From Zanthoxylum bungeanum (Eukaryota > Streptophyta > Magnoliopsida > Sapindales > Rutaceae), in the NCBI GenBank assembly GCA_019454045.1, contig SKCR01038880.1, forward strand, positions 1 to 64,000: 64,000 bases of DNA. The letters run 5' to 3'. Positions within the stretch are counted from its first letter, which is position 1; each line of letters begins with the position of its first letter. Of this stretch, positions 22,174 to 35,430 are shown piece after piece. The position numbers and the translations under genes are program-made. Below the pieces are notes generated by a model. That model saw nothing but the letters and a program-made list of their open reading frames with translations, did no database searches and was not told the origin of the DNA.

Positions 22174-22552
22174 TTCTGTCTACAAACTATAAATTTCTGG
22201 CCATTAGAATAAATTAAATTTTCGCTACCGCACTTGCGTAACTCCAAACCTAAGTCCGTAAAATTCATAGTTACCATAGATATCATCAATATTCAGTAAT
22301 ATTGTGTGTCGATGCATTGTATATTCTTTTATGTCATACGAAGATGATTCGAGTTATGCAAACCAACGATTGTATTGACCTTAGATTGATGCCAGGATAC
22401 TAAAAGGTAGCTCACTCCGTGAATCGCTTTCGATTTACCATAGCATAATGAGTGGACACTCTCTCTTTTATTTTTTTCATTTTGCACTTTAGATCAGACT
22501 TTTTTTTTTTTTGCAAATCGGGCGTTAGCTAAGTTTATTTTCATATTATTTA
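22174..22552. other. Unassigned sequence between Tat fragment and gypsy 3' LTR
   Basis: No similarity to other parts of the window was noticed. It ends in a poly-T run (22500-22512) just before homology to the 5' LTR starts. It could be the gypsy 3' untranslated end or a filler at a deletion joint. Confidence 0.35.
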
Positions 22553-24530
22553 TGAATTAGCATGTTTTGAGAAATGTTTTAGAAAAAGATGTTTTTCAGA
22601 ATGATTTTATGTTTTTCGGGGCGTGAGGGAAAAACTCACCCCAGTATGCAACTTGATACAGTTGGAATTGATGGATATAGAGAGCATGTGCATATGTGGA
22701 AGACTAAGGGGACGCTCTTAGATCCTCGAGCCGGCCTAAGGGGATGGCGATACATAACGCCTCTAGCCCCTATATTTTGAGCTTGGGTGGTTGTAACATC
22801 CCAGATTTTCGAGATCATTCTAGAAGATTCCCGAACTGATGTTATAGTCTCGGAACATGATGATAATGAAGAATAAGAGTTCAAGTGATGTAATATGGGT
22901 TAGAATAATAGATTATGAATATTCGTCGCGTTGGAAAATGCTTGGGATTAAAAGTCAGTTGCGCGATTTTTGTAAAACGCGTAAAGTTTACAGTTTAGGT
23001 CAGAGAATTAGCAGACGAACTCCGATTGGGTTGATTCTTGAGCCATCGGACTCGTTTTTCCGAGTCGAACACCTTTTGTGTTGAGCACCTTTCGAGAATC
23101 GCATCAGAAGGGCTTCGAATGGGCTGATTTCCGAAAATACCCTTCCTAGTGGGGGTATTTGGTCATTTTCGAAAATGAGATATTAGTGTTTTTATTTATT
23201 ATTATTATTATCAGCCTTTTACAGAATTTTTTTTTTTTTTAAAAAGAGAAGATTCAAAGCGCAAAACAGAGAGGGGGAACAGGGAGGAGAGCGAAATAGG
23301 AGTTTGGTGTCGGCCACCGCGCATCCGGCGGTGGCCGGCGATGGACCAAGAGACGCCGGGAACGGCGGCAGGAGGGGGAAGAACATGCGGGAATGGGTTT
23401 CATATTTCCGGCTCATCGGTTCGATTCACGGCCCGAGCCACCTACCAAATCGAAGCTCTCGGAGAGTACTACGAGTGTGCAGAGTTGATTTTACCGAAAA
23501 GCGACCGGTTGCACTTGAAACGAGGAAGAAAGCGACACATGCATAGTATATCCACGATGAAAAATAACTCCGATCGGAATTTCATCGACACAAGCGCGTT
23601 CGTATGGCCGATGGGAGTCCGAATATGGCCTCGGAATTTCGGTACGACTCTCCATTTAGAATTTCATGTTTTAAAGTGTATCAATTTAGTTTCGGATGAT
23701 TCCAGTAATTCCGTATTTTAGCGAATTGCCATGTTTTGAATTGAATATAATATAATATGTTAAAACGATAAATGTGGTAGAATCTGGGGAAAATCGGATG
23801 AGATATGATTGATCCGGTAGAATTAGCGAGTTTCCGATAAAACGGAGTTTCTCGCGCGACTAAGCGTAGTTGATTGTAATCATGAAAATAGTATGAATAT
23901 GATATTGTGAGGGTAATTAAGTAAGTCAGGATTAGTTCTACGGAAACTTTTCCGCAAATTTGGCCGCAATCGCGTAAAATGAGAATCTGAGCCATCTAGC
24001 TAGTTTAGAACAGTATACGAGCATATATTAGAGTAACGAAGTTTAAACGGTAGAATCTGAGAGGATTTGAGTATTCGGAGAAAGTCCGTAGTTTATTGTA
24101 GATGAGTAGAAATTTCTAAAAATAGCGGTTCTGATTGCGTTTTATGATTTGTTTTGACAGATTGGGTCCAGGTTTGGAGTGTCCGCGAAGCCAGGAAAGT
24201 AACTCGTGCTATGAATACTTCAAAAATATAACGTTGTTTGAGATTAGTAATATAATAAAGTTGTATATAGTTATATGCATGAAACCTATATGTATATATA
24301 TAAAGACGATGTAGAAGAAAGAAACAGATGTATTTATATACACATATAGATTAGAATAAGCAAAAGATAAGCATGAGCATATAGAAGTAAAGAGATACAT
24401 ATGTAGGCATAACCAGCATATATGTGTAGATAGAGCACCTGAATAGTGTCATGTTTATGTTAGACAAAAATGTTATTATGTATAAGTATATAGAAGCATT
24501 AGATATATGTGTAAACATAAAACAAGAAGA

Positions 24531-24573
<43 letters not shown>

Positions 24574-24598
24574 ATGTATGTATGTATGTATGTATATA
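24531..24598. repeat. GT/TA/TATG compound microsatellite
   Basis: A GT run, then a TA run, then about five TATG units, inside the solo LTR. Confidence 0.85.
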
Positions 24599-25642
24599 AG
24601 TAGAAAGACTTCAGTAAGCTTTAGATTGAAAGTATAAGAGTGGCAAAATATAAGCGTATACATGATAAAAGAGCAAATGTTTATAAATAATATATATATT
24701 TGAGACTTGGGTATGGGGTTGTAGAAATCTACACGCTAGGGAATGGGATCAAAGTTTAAGAATGATAAATTATCAAAAAGTAAACACATAAGTACAAAAG
24801 CAGGTAAGTATGCATGGAGAAATAAGCAAGTTAGTATATGGTAGGTATGTGTTTTGTGTAAAAGTATCTTGATGTATGTGTAAGTGAACAGAGTATTTGT
24901 GCATAGGAACATATGTAAATGAGATCTTGAGCATGTTGGTTTTTATGCATGTAAGTATATAAATAAGTATGACTATCAAGATAGTTTTGTGTGAGCATAG
25001 AGCTTGCAAGTACATGTGTATATATAAGATTATGCATTTGTTATGATTGAGTTATTGTTAATAAGAGATCATGATGTAAAGTGTAGTTTGCAAGTGAATG
25101 AATAAGTAGTCTATGAATATTATAAGTTTCGAAGTAATAAAAATAGCTGAGAAGAAGATGAGAATTTTGTGCTTGAGTTTAGTAAGAATTTTGTATGGCA
25201 GTAAATGTATTTGTGTGGTTGGTTGATTTGGAAAATGAATTCAGTGTATTAGTGTGGATTGATGTAATCTTAGTAGCGTATACATTGCGTATAAGGAATA
25301 TAAACATATACTATTAGTTAATAGGAGTGCACGAACATATGTATATACATACATCATAATATAAGGATGACCTTTGTGATTCAAGTGTTTCAAAAAAAAA
25401 AGAATTTCATATACTTTTAAGGAATAGTTTCAAATGTATTCGAAAGAAAAGTATTTCAGAAAAATTTTCTTACAATTTTAAGATACATATTATGGTTCTT
25501 TGTTTTCGGGGCATGAGGTAAAGCCTCACCCCAATATGTAACTTGAGATACAGTTGGAATTGACGGATTCAGAGACATGTGCACATGTGAAGAGTCCGGA
25601 TGACGGCTTAGGTTCGTGTACCTGTACTCCAGTGGTGGTTAT

Positions 25643-25790
25643 GTCCAGTTGAGTCATTTTCTTGGACATGGGGCTCTACATTCAGTCGAGTCATTTTCCT
25701 TGGCGTAGGGCACCACCATTTTCAGAGATGCCCAGTTGAGTCGTTTTCCTGGGTGTAAAGAGACGTCCAGTTGAGTCGGTTTCCTGGACA
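25643..25790 (+). repeat. Four hairpin repeats GTCCAGTTGAGTC...CTGGAC in the solo LTR
   Basis: Units near 25643, 25682, 25730 and 25765 share CCAGTTGAGTCRTTTTCCTGG. Three of them can fold (CCAG/CTGG or GTCCA/TGGAC arms). Confidence 0.75.
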
Positions 25791-26312
25791 TAGAGCAGTT
25801 TTCAGTTTTCAGATTTTCAATTTTCAGATTTCAGTCTTTCAGTACAAAATTTCAGAAACAGAAGTTAGAAATTAGTTTTTCAATTTTCAGTTATAGTTGC
25901 TTCAGAGAACAGTTCTCAGAGAGAAGATTTTAGAAACAGTTTTCAGGAAACAGGACTTAAAAAGACAGGTTTTGTAAAAAGAATAAGAGAAGAGTTCTTA
26001 GAAAAAGTTTTTGGAAAATAGTTTTCAGAAAAGTTTTCAGAAAACATATTCTATAAGCATGCCATAATTAAAGTGTAAAGAAGCTTATAAGTTATGCATA
26101 TATTTTAGTTAACATGTGAGATTTCATATAGATGATACTAATGCATGATTATAAGATTTCGTATACATGTTTATAGGGTTAATAGTAGTTCACTGGATGT
26201 TTAATAGAAAGAATATGTTTGCATGGTCATATAAACAACTCATATTAACACAGAAACGGAATCATGACTTTGTTTATGTTTGTGTATTCAAGTTGTGAGC
26301 ATGATTACTTAC

Positions 26313-26329
26313 TGAGTCATTATGACTCA
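26313..26329. promoter_or_regulatory. Palindromic TGAGTCA pair in the solo LTR
   Basis: TGAGTCATTATGACTCA: two inverted TGAGTCA half-elements with a 3-bp spacer. TGAGTCA is a known bZIP (GCN4-type) binding site in plants. The other solo LTR has TGAGTCTTATGACTCA at the same relative place (36765-36780). Function is inferred. Confidence 0.4.
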
Positions 26330-27550
26330 CACCACAATAGTTTGTTAGTTTTGCAGGTCAGAAGTTGACATACTGATTCAGCAGAATTCAGTAAAGGCTT
26401 TGAAGACAATGGATCGCCCCAATTGCAGTCAAGAAATTCATGGAGTCCTAGGTCGAGTTATGGGTTCTCACGACCTTTGTGCATGTACTTGTAATTACAT
26501 TTGTATTTCATATGTATGAGTTATGTAATAGCATAGTTCTATTTTGGGTTCTGGCTGGAGGCCAAGAATTTACATTTGTTCTTTGAGTTCATGCATGAGG
26601 CCTTGATGATGATTACATTTATGTTGAGTTGTTTTGCACATGTTGTCCCTTGGTGCTGGCTATCGGCCAGGTTTCATGATGTTTTGCATAAATCATGCTG
26701 AAATTTCGTTAGAATCAGAGGCTTATGGAGATGGGTTTTCCTGTCTCATGCCGGTAGCATCCTGGCCTAGGCGGGATGTTACAGTGGTAGCATAGATCCG
26801 CACCCCCAACTCCAAATTGTGGCTTAGGGGACGGTGATACGTACCGCCCCAAAGACATGGATTTGCATTTCTGCCTCCAGATAGGCGTATGAGGGGATAG
26901 AGATACTTAATGCCCTCATACGACTAGGTTTTCAGACAAAGATATAGATTTCAGAAAAAAATTTCAGTTTTGAGATTCTCAGTATACCGTTTTCAGAGCT
27001 TCAGTACACATATTTCAGAATCCAGATTTTTAAACAAATAACTTTCAAAAACAAGAGTTTCAAAGATAGTTTTCAGAAAGATGAAGTTTCAAAAATAAAG
27101 TTTTCATAAAAAGATATTTTGAAAATATGGTTTTGAAGTTAAAGATTTTTACTTCAGTTTTCAGTTATTGTCCACTCATTTAGATCGTACGACGATCTAA
27201 CCCCCCCACTTCCAGTATTTGTTTTGAGGGGATTCCAAGAGGACAAGCTCGGGAGGACGGATACTGATACAGTCACCAGGGATGGAGTCCACCAATATGA
27301 GAGTCCAGTCAGTGTCAAAGTAAAAGTTTATTGTATACACTAGTAAAGTATTAGTCTTATGAGTATCTGATAATGTGTGTAAAGAAAAGTATTTAGAGTA
27401 CACAGAAAACAAAAGTATTTTATATTGAGTTTTGATTTACATGCATGACATTGCATTAGTATAGCTTAGAACACAATTAGAAAGTCAGAGTCTTATGGGG
27501 TTAGCATCGCTACCCCCTGCCGGTAACGTCTCCAGATCGGGGATGTTACA

Positions 27551-27905
27551 AAGACATATAGGAAAAACCCCATACATAAACCCTAATTTTTCAATTAATC
27601 AAATTAACCCAAATTAATTCAATATATCTCTTTAATCCAATCTCTATAACACCAAACACGCCTCACAACTTTAAAACAACTCAAGAATAATTCTAGGTCA
27701 TCATTGAGTGGCATAACAACTCTAGAATGACAACCAAGATATAAAATGACCAAAAATGTTCTTATTAACCATTAACAAGCTTATTTTAATTTCATACGTG
27801 CATATATATTTCATTTAAGCTTTCAAGCTTCTCAACACAAATCCAAGAAAGTAGAAAAATATAAGCGATCAGAAGGTCTAGATATTCTAACGGAACTACA
27901 AGGTG
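27551..27905 (-). repeat. E2 3' LTR, middle part
   Basis: The stretch 27705-27870 is homologous to 60881-61035 (ACAACTCTAGA..GACAACCAAG, TTATTAACCATTAACAA, CAAGCTTCTCAACACAAATCC). The LTR start is absent: coding sequence of E2 follows directly, so a deletion removed the reverse transcriptase region and the beginning of this LTR. Confidence 0.6.
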
Positions 27906-28490
27906 TGTGTCATGAAGGTTCTTCATCTACTTGAACTTCAGGTTCCTCATGTAATTCGTTGGTTTGAGGTTGTACTTCATCGAGTTTAACTTTTCTATGA
28001 TTACCTTCTTCAGACATAAATTCTATTTCTAGAAATTTAGCGAACTGAGCTACGAACACATTTCGATGCTTGGTGTCATAGAATAAATATCCTTTCATAT
28101 TTGAAAGATATCTAACAAAACTAAACTTTTGTTCTCGAGGCAAAAACTTATTCTACTGTGCCATCCTAATGTATGCAAGACCACCCCAAATCCTAACATA
28201 ATTAAAATGTAGTTTCTTAACGATCCATATCTCTTATGGATTCGTAAGAACAATTTTGGAAGGAATCTTATTCAAAAGATGAGTGACAGTCAAAAGAGCA
28301 TAACCATATAAGTAATATGGTAAATCTATAAAACTCAACATAGATCGAACCATATCCAATAATGTCCGATTTCTCATTCCAAACACTTCATTGTGTTATA
28401 GAGTACCCGAAGGAATATATTGAGTGAGAATCCCATTTTCTTTTAAATAATTAGTGAACTCACCGATCATATATTCACTGTCTCGATCCG
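27906..28490 (-). pseudogene. E2 integrase C-terminal half and linker
   Basis: In element sense from 28490: DRDSEYMIGEF holds the second catalytic Asp of the copia integrase core, followed by YLKENGILTQY, a stop, NRTLLDMVRSMLS, and HLLNKIPSK. From 28143 a frame of 77 residues gives NMKGYLFYDTKHRNVFVAQ and KFLEIEFM, the conserved segment downstream of the integrase, and ends in an acidic tail (EEPEVQVDEEPS). Two stops interrupt it (near 28390 and 28255). The N-terminal half of the same integrase lies at 43368-44100 beyond the E3 insertion. Confidence 0.78.
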
Positions 28491-30408
28491 TGTTGGACAG
28501 TTATGACCCATAGCGTCACTGTTTGTAAAAGACATTGTGTTTTTGTACAAAATTAACTATGTAGTAATGAAATTGCCTTTTACCATTTTGTAATTTATTT
28601 ACTTTGATATATAAATGGTAAAAGTTCATATGATTAGTTTCGGATTGAGATGATATGAGACAGTATCAATCCATAAAGGTTTAATCATTAATTATCTCTG
28701 GTCGTAGTATTATCGAGATTGGACATCGATAATGCGGAATAGACTAGTATTGCACTTGTGCGCGCTTTGAGGGCATAACAGCATAGTTCTCATATATTTA
28801 AGTATTTGATACTTATGTAAGTGCGATAGGAGGTTGTGTTTTTCCGATGGTACGGAAAACAGCTTCGCTCTGGATAGACCCCGCGGAATCCCATTAGTAG
28901 TATGTATATGTGTCTATGGGAGTCCGCTTCAGGGTAGGTGTATTTGGTCTTAACCTGAGACTTGCATCACTAGTACTTGCGACAATCGGTAAACTTTGGT
29001 TTTGGTCGTCCAGGGCTTTAACAGGTTTTGTGTACGCCTCTTCTGGGTTTATTGAGAATCGTATTGTACTGGATGTGATGTCAAGACGGAAGTATCACTT
29101 CAGACATATAGAGATGATGATCATGCAGGGATTCAGAACTGGTTCTCTATTGTGTTGTAACCATCGGGATAATATGACAAGGTCATGATTATCCGATTCA
29201 AAGAGACTAGTTACTTGACATCCGATATGTGCTTCGTACGGGGCAGACACTTTTCCAGCCCCAGGCCTTGCACGTGACACCCGATACTAGATCGAAATAC
29301 GCAATACTACGGTATACTACGTCTGTTATAGATCGTATATTCCATTAAGAATATTTCTGGAGAATTGGGTAGGCATGACGCTTTGCTAGAAGCCAACCTT
29401 GTCTCGTAAATCGGTAAAAATGTAGTACGAGGTACGTTCGTTTTCGGATAGTCCGATAATCGTATTTACTGCCAATATATCCAGGGATCTCTTGGGTCGC
29501 TTCCTGAAGATTCACTGATGACGTATGATTCGAGCTAAATTAATCTGGGAATAATTACGGAGAGACTTTATCTTGAATAAAGTACTATTTGAAGAGAGAG
29601 AAAGATTAATTTGGAATTAAAATAATATATTCGATATATTATTCGGAATTAGATTTCGACGCGGAATTGAAATTAGATTTTAATTTGGGCAAACTAGTTA
29701 ATTTAGAATTAATTCGTTAGCGATGTGAATAGTAATTTTGCTAGGCTTAAGTATTTAATTAAATTCGATTTATTTACGTCGCGACGGAAGTTCGTTAATT
29801 CGGAATTAGCGAACCCGAGCCCGGGAATGTTTACGGGCCCACTCACATTCGGAATCGAGTGGGCCCACATGTCACATCAACCATCACATCACATGTCACC
29901 TTTATTACTTTAGGTTGATGTGTTTAGGTGTAGTTGTTGGTGAAAGTGTGTAATACACTCCAAATTGATAACATTGAGTGAGATATACCAAATGCACTTT
30001 TTATAAATCATTATTATTGATTTTGGAAATCAAAAACACACACTTCACTTTGCTTCTCTCTTGGCCGAAACCTGTGAAGGTTTTACTCTCCCCATTTCTT
30101 TCATTTGTTGACCAAATTTAAAGGAAATTCAAGGAGAATTTTTGTTGCAAAAATTCTCAAAGGGCTAGCACTCTTCAAGGATCATCAAGAGGTGATAGGG
30201 AAACCTATTCAAGAGCTTGGAAAGACAAAACAAAGCTTGGAGCTTTTGATTTCATCTTGGCCAAATCCTTATAGCTTTTGGAGGAGCAACTTTAGCATTT
30301 GATGCATCCAAAATCCATTCAATGTAAGTGTGTTTCCGCCACTCTTCTTTGATATTCATTCATGATTTTATGCTTATTTGATCTTGGGACTAATCATAGA
30401 AACCAACA
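28491..30408 (+). repeat. E3 5' LTR
   Basis: It starts TGTTGGACAG and ends AACCAACA. It contains the frame starting at 28910 whose counterpart occurs in E1 and E4 LTRs, and a TTTAAACAATCATATGGA-free AT-rich first part. The 3' half carries CTCTCTTGGCCGAAACC (about 30055). Confidence 0.9.
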
Positions 30409-30409
30409 A

Positions 30410-30423
30410 TGGTATCATTGAGC
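30410..30423 (+). other. E3 primer-binding site
   Basis: TGGTATCATTGAGC, one base after the LTR end; an initiator tRNA-Met-type site with a two-base insertion. Confidence 0.75.
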
Positions 30424-32303
30424 CTAAAATTAGCACGAAATGTATTAGGGTAAAATTTAGGGAAAATCAATGTGAGCATGATTTGATTAAATTGAATGAT
30501 TGAGTATGCTTGTATGTTGATAAATTGAGGTTGGATTGGATCAATTTCAACAAATATTGATTGGATCAATTTTTTGGCCCTTTGAATGGCTTGGCCGAAT
30601 CATGTTGTTACCCTAGGCTCTTGGAATTTTCTGTTTTGATGATCATTGGATGACTTGAAACGAATTGGAAATGTCGATTTGTAATTCGATCGGATTGAAA
30701 GATGAAATTGGACAAAAATCCTTACCTTGGCCGAGAGCTAAATGGTATGTATAGACTTGATTTTTTTAATCAAATATGTTGGACATGTGTTGATGATGAA
30801 AAGTATGATTAATGGTTAGATTAGTGTTTTGAAAATATTGATTTAAAAGATTAATCATGACTTTACACTTTAATTAATTAAGTTATAAAATTTGGAATTT
30901 TAAAATTTGATTAATGGGCTTAATTATGAATTGGGCTTGAAAATGTTATATTTGGGCATAATGGGCTTGGTTGGGCCAAATTGGTTTACGCCAATTGGAT
31001 TGGATCCAAATTGGGCCTAATGGGCTTTAAAAGTTTAATTAGGCCTTATGGACTTGATATTGTTTTCTTGGCAAATGAGGGTGATTCCTTAATTGGGCTT
31101 GGTAATTGGGTTTGACCCGTATTGACCAAAGCCCATGCCTTATGAAATCAATTGAAAGCCCATCAGACTTTAATTAAACGAACATTGAATGTTGGGCTTT
31201 GAGACCCGATAAGATTAGATTTGGAATCTAAGTCGTTAAAGCGTATTAAAAAGTGTAAATATTTAATTTGGAATTAAATAAATGAATTAGTATTGAATAC
31301 GACTTAAATTAGATTTAATGAGTAGTTCGATATAATTCAAGAATTTGTTCTTTGAGTACTTATTCGCAATCGAGTTGGACTCGCACAAAATCAAACCGTT
31401 GTTTGAACATTGGATGATCACATGATTCAAAAACTAATTAATTGGATTAGATTGGTTGAATTGCATGCTATGAATGAATATATGGATGTGTTGAATGAAT
31501 AGCGTATATCAGATGGATATTAGAAGGGAAAGGGCAATTTTAGAAATTATTGTAAATTTGGAATTTATAAATTGGACCTGCGTATCCAGCCTTATCTCTC
31601 ATTATTCTTTGTATTCTCTTCTCACCTAATTCTCCTCAATGTAATGAGGTTTCTATTATTGTATTATGTAATTGGGTAGAAGTAGAATAGTGCTAGTCGG
31701 GGAGAGGAAATGGAGCGATTTGTTCTAGGAACAATCTGTTTAAATATCCATTCGCATATCGTTAGTAATTTACTTTCCGCGCCTTATGATGTCTTAGAAG
31801 CATGCTTAATGGTGTATGATGAGACCTTAACAAAGATATTAAATTGGTTGCTTTACGCGAAAAACCCTCAAAATATATTAAGAGTTTTTCCTTCCGTTGA
31901 GTGATTCTTACTCAAGATCCAAAGTTGGCGTTGGTTTGTTGGCCAAAGTCAAGACCTTTGTCAATTGCGGATGTGTTTGAATCATGAGAGTTTTGTTCCA
32001 TATTGGTGTCTTGTCCAAGTCGTGATTTTTTGGCCAAAGTCAAGATCACTTCTTGTCCATCGACATTGATTACGAAGCTTTCCATATCAATGGGTCCCGC
32101 TTAACTGGATCATTAAGCTTGTTGTGCCAAAGCCAAGGCGTAGTTGATTCAGAGGAAAAAGATTAGGAAAATATATTGGATATATTAGCATATATATATA
32201 TATGTTTCGGACTTGGATGTCCACCTACCGGATCTAGGAATTGGATGAGATCCAATTGATCTTCGAGATCTACCTAGTTAAATATCATACAGCTTGTTGG
32301 CCT
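30424..32303 (+). other. E3 leader, first part (no gag)
   Basis: Blocks shared with E1 and E4 in the same order: a run of TGGGCTT/TTGGGCC words (30900-31200), GGCCAAAGTCAAG words (31941, 32031) and TATATATGTTTCGGAC (about 32200). The leader resumes after the solo LTR at 37235-37500. The frame homologous to the E1/E4 leader ORF begins near 31911 and is broken here. Confidence 0.6.
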
Positions 32304-35300
32304 GTAACAGACCGGTAGCGTGTAACCTGCCCAGCACAGTAAATAATTATACGAAACATGTTAATATTCCTTTTATGATATAAAAATGATTTCCATGACT
32401 TAGAAATCCCGACCGGAAACTCGGGATAAATTTTCAAGTTTTAGCGCTTTTCCGCTAAATTTTTCATTTTGAACAGCTGTTAGTAAAAACCGTAACTTTT
32501 TCGTTTTAACTCTGATTTTGACGAATAATATACCGTTTCTAAGCTAAGACATAGACGCACAAACTTCGCGTTAAATATGTTTTCAAATTCGGAGCCAAAC
32601 TAAGTCCAAAATACGTGTTGTTCCGGGTGACCTGCACTGTTACGGATTTGATTAAAATTGGGCATGTGGCTTAATCTTAGCCACTCATTTAACAACAAAA
32701 AATCAGCCATTTTTTTTTTTTAAGTGAGAGCCACTATTTCCCCTTCCTTTTCCAGAGAAAAAACGTGAGGGAGAGCTTCTCCATTCTCTCAATGTTCTTC
32801 AAGCCTTCAATGCCATTTTGATGAAGATTTTGGTGATTCTAAGTTGATTTCCCCATACCAGTAAGCTTCTACTACTCTCTCTTCTTTTTCAGTTTTGAGC
32901 ATGAAAATCCTTCCCCAAAATTCAAAACTTTGAACCCTAGAATTTGGGGGTTTTTGATTTTTGGATTTGATAGAAGTTATGACATGATTAGGTTGTTATT
33001 TAGTGGTGGTATAGCAAGGTTATAACTTTGGTATTGATTGAATGTACATGATGAGCTTGGAAAGTGAGTGGTGATTTTTTTGATTTGTTGACTTGTTAAT
33101 ATTGAATGAGTGTTGTATGATGATATGAACACAAAATAATTTGTTTGGTTTGAATGGAATGGAAAATACAAAAGTGTAAATTGGTCAGTTTGTTAAAACA
33201 GTATATCTGGTTTATACTCTGATTTGCGTGGCCTTCGAAGCGGAATTAGCAAAAGTGTAAAACATAAAACTTGTTGCTTTATGTCTTATATATATGCCTG
33301 TAAAATTTTTTTGCAAAATATTGAGTATTGGAAAGGTTATAGCATGATGATTGGGGCTGGTTCTGTCAGATTTTTATGCAGGCAGCCTGTTGTAAATGGG
33401 TTAATTTGAAGACCTTAGGGGCTGATTTAGGCTAAATGATAGCCATGAGTTTTGTTCATTATATGTGTTAAAAAAATGCCTGTAAACTGGTTTTTCAATT
33501 GGAATTAAATTGCTCCTGAAATGATGAAGAAACCGAGACATGTTCAGATAGTAATACTGCTGGAAAACATGGCAAAATTTAGTAAGTTGTGTTTTATGGT
33601 TTGATCAAGTTTGATATATTTTGTGGGAATGATTTGCATGATTTGATAAGGGCTTGATGATGAATAATGCGTATGTGGATGAATTTAATGCATGATAATG
33701 AAAATGAATTGAAAAGTGCTAAACTTGAAAATATGTATAATGGCCTAATTGGGTAATAATGGAATGGGGTTTGTGTCTTTGTGAATTGGAATAGCGATTG
33801 GTAGTAATAAAGGTATATGCTAATGAATGTTTGATTACTTGTGAAGTAGATGATGAATGTGTGTTAATGATGAATGCATAGGGAAAACAAAGTGCATGAT
33901 ATGATAAAGTGAATGAGTATTCTAACACTGATGAGTTTGATATACTTGTGAATCAAAGGAAGTGGAGTTAATGTGCATGCTTTGGATACCTCATGGTGAC
34001 AATAGAAAGTATCAAATTCAGATAACGTAGGAGTTCCAGGTAAGAAACTTATGCGATGACTACTTGAGACTTGTTTTGTTTAAATTTAGATAATAAAGAA
34101 ATTTTATAAAGATATATGCAACCCTAAAATAGGAAGAATATATGTGTATATAAGCAGTAAGATATTAGTGAGCCTTCGATTGAAAGTATAAGAATGATAA
34201 AGTATTTGTGTATACATGAAATGTGAGCAAATAATTATGAGTGTAACATAAAAATACTTGGGTTTGGGGGCTGTATAAATTACACCCTAGAGAATGAGAT
34301 TAAAGTTTAAAGGACGATAAATTATAAGGAAGTAAGCATATAGGTACAAAAATGGGCAAGTATGCACGGAGAGATAAGTAAGCTTGTATATAATAAGTAT
34401 GTATTTTATGTACAAGTATTTTGAGGCATGCATAAATGAACACGGAGTATATGTGCATATAAATATATATAAATGAGATCCTTGAGCACATGTTGATATT
34501 TGAGAAATAGTTAAATAAGTTTAAGAACTGAGAACTCAAAGTTTGGATTTGTGTGAAGTATGATATAGTACAATAGTTTTGATTGCATGTGTGTAGGTAA
34601 AATTATGAATTTTGCGATATTGGTTTTATGTTTGAATAGTACGAGATGGGTTAAGAATAAGTTGAATGTAAATTATGTTGATATGATAATATGGTCGAAA
34701 ATTTAATGCAAGTTAACTTGAGTATGAATTTATAACATTATATGTGTAAATGCTTATCAAAGTGTGTGGATTTATTAAGTTATAACAACTCATCGTGTAA
34801 ATGAGCATGTGTGTTATATGCAAGTATGATGAGGATGAAAAAACATATAGAATATGAGTTAACTCAAAATAAGAGCATATAAGGAATAGAATGCATATGA
34901 CATTAATTTATGAGTTTGCATGAACATGAACATACATAACACATATGACACGGTAAGAAAGCATGGCTGGAGTAGAAAGAAGCATGAGAAATGCATATAC
35001 ATATGTGTGTGCTAAGATTTTCAGCAGTTGTGCAAAAGCTAAGAATGTTCTCAAAGATTCAAAATGTTTTAAAGAAAAGTTTCGAATGTTTTTTTTAAAA
35101 GATAATATATTTCAGAAAAATATTTCTCCCAGTTTTGAGATGTTAAAGCATGAGTTTTATGGTTTTGGGGCATGAGGGAAAAACTCACCCCAGTATGTGA
35201 CTTGAGATTCAGTTGGAATTGACGAATTTCATATGGATTCGGGATTTGGGATTTGACCCATCCCAGTTGTACACTAATTGGAATTGACAGATTTGACACA

Positions 35301-35364
35301 TGTGCACATGTAGAGGACTAGGGGGACACTCCTAGATCCTCAGTGCTCAGATGATACATTCTTG

Positions 35365-35430
35365 GGTGGAGATGCACCTACGGGCGGAGATGCGCCTTCG
35401 AGCGGAGATGCGCCTTCGGACGGAGATTTG
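35365..35430 (+). repeat. 18-bp minisatellite in the solo LTR
   Basis: Four units around GCGGAGATGCGCCTTCG. This occupies the slot held by other repeats in the related LTRs. Confidence 0.75.

Larger units (their letters stand above)
22792..26783 (+). mobile_element. Solo gypsy-type LTR, 4.0 kb
   Basis: It starts TGTAACATCCCAG, ends GGCGGGATGTTACA and is flanked by a perfect GTGGT duplication (22787-22791, 26784-26788). The sequence on both sides reads through continuously in the host LTR. There is no internal region, so it is the product of recombination between the two LTRs of a full element. It shares the modular layout of the surrounding LTR and of the solo LTR at 32304, but with different repeats in the middle. 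Confidence 0.88.
16880..27550 (+). mobile_element. Ty3/gypsy-type element with TGTTACA ends, largely replaced inside
   Basis: Two LTR copies in the same orientation end in GGGGATGTTACA (19394 and 27550), and a tRNA-Met-type primer site follows the first. No gag or pol of this element remains. Its interior is taken by a Tat/Athila-like fragment and unassigned sequence, and the 3' LTR is missing its first part and was split by a solo LTR. Family members start TGTAACATCCC, a form common in plant gypsy (chromovirus) LTRs. The expected start is not visible at the left, so the start at 16880 rests on the AAGAC match only. Confidence 0.5.
22553..27550 (+). repeat. Gypsy 3' LTR, 5'-truncated and split by a solo LTR
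   Basis: Parts 22553-22791 and 26784-27550 match 18388-19394 in order, including the GATGGCGATACATAACG repeats and TAGATCGTACGACGATCTA (27181-27199). The first 1.5 kb of the LTR is missing. Confidence 0.7.

Noticed and set aside
23219..23721. GC-richer segment with frames of 80 and 126 aa that looked like a gene start
   Set aside because: It lies inside a solo LTR with clean termini and duplication, in the part expected to be the LTR transcribed region. No protein similarity recognised.
24209..25037. Tyr/Ile/Cys-rich minus-strand frames resembling membrane peptides
   Set aside because: They arise from ATGTATATA-type repeats in the solo LTR; similar frames appear by chance in the other solo LTR (34300-34539).
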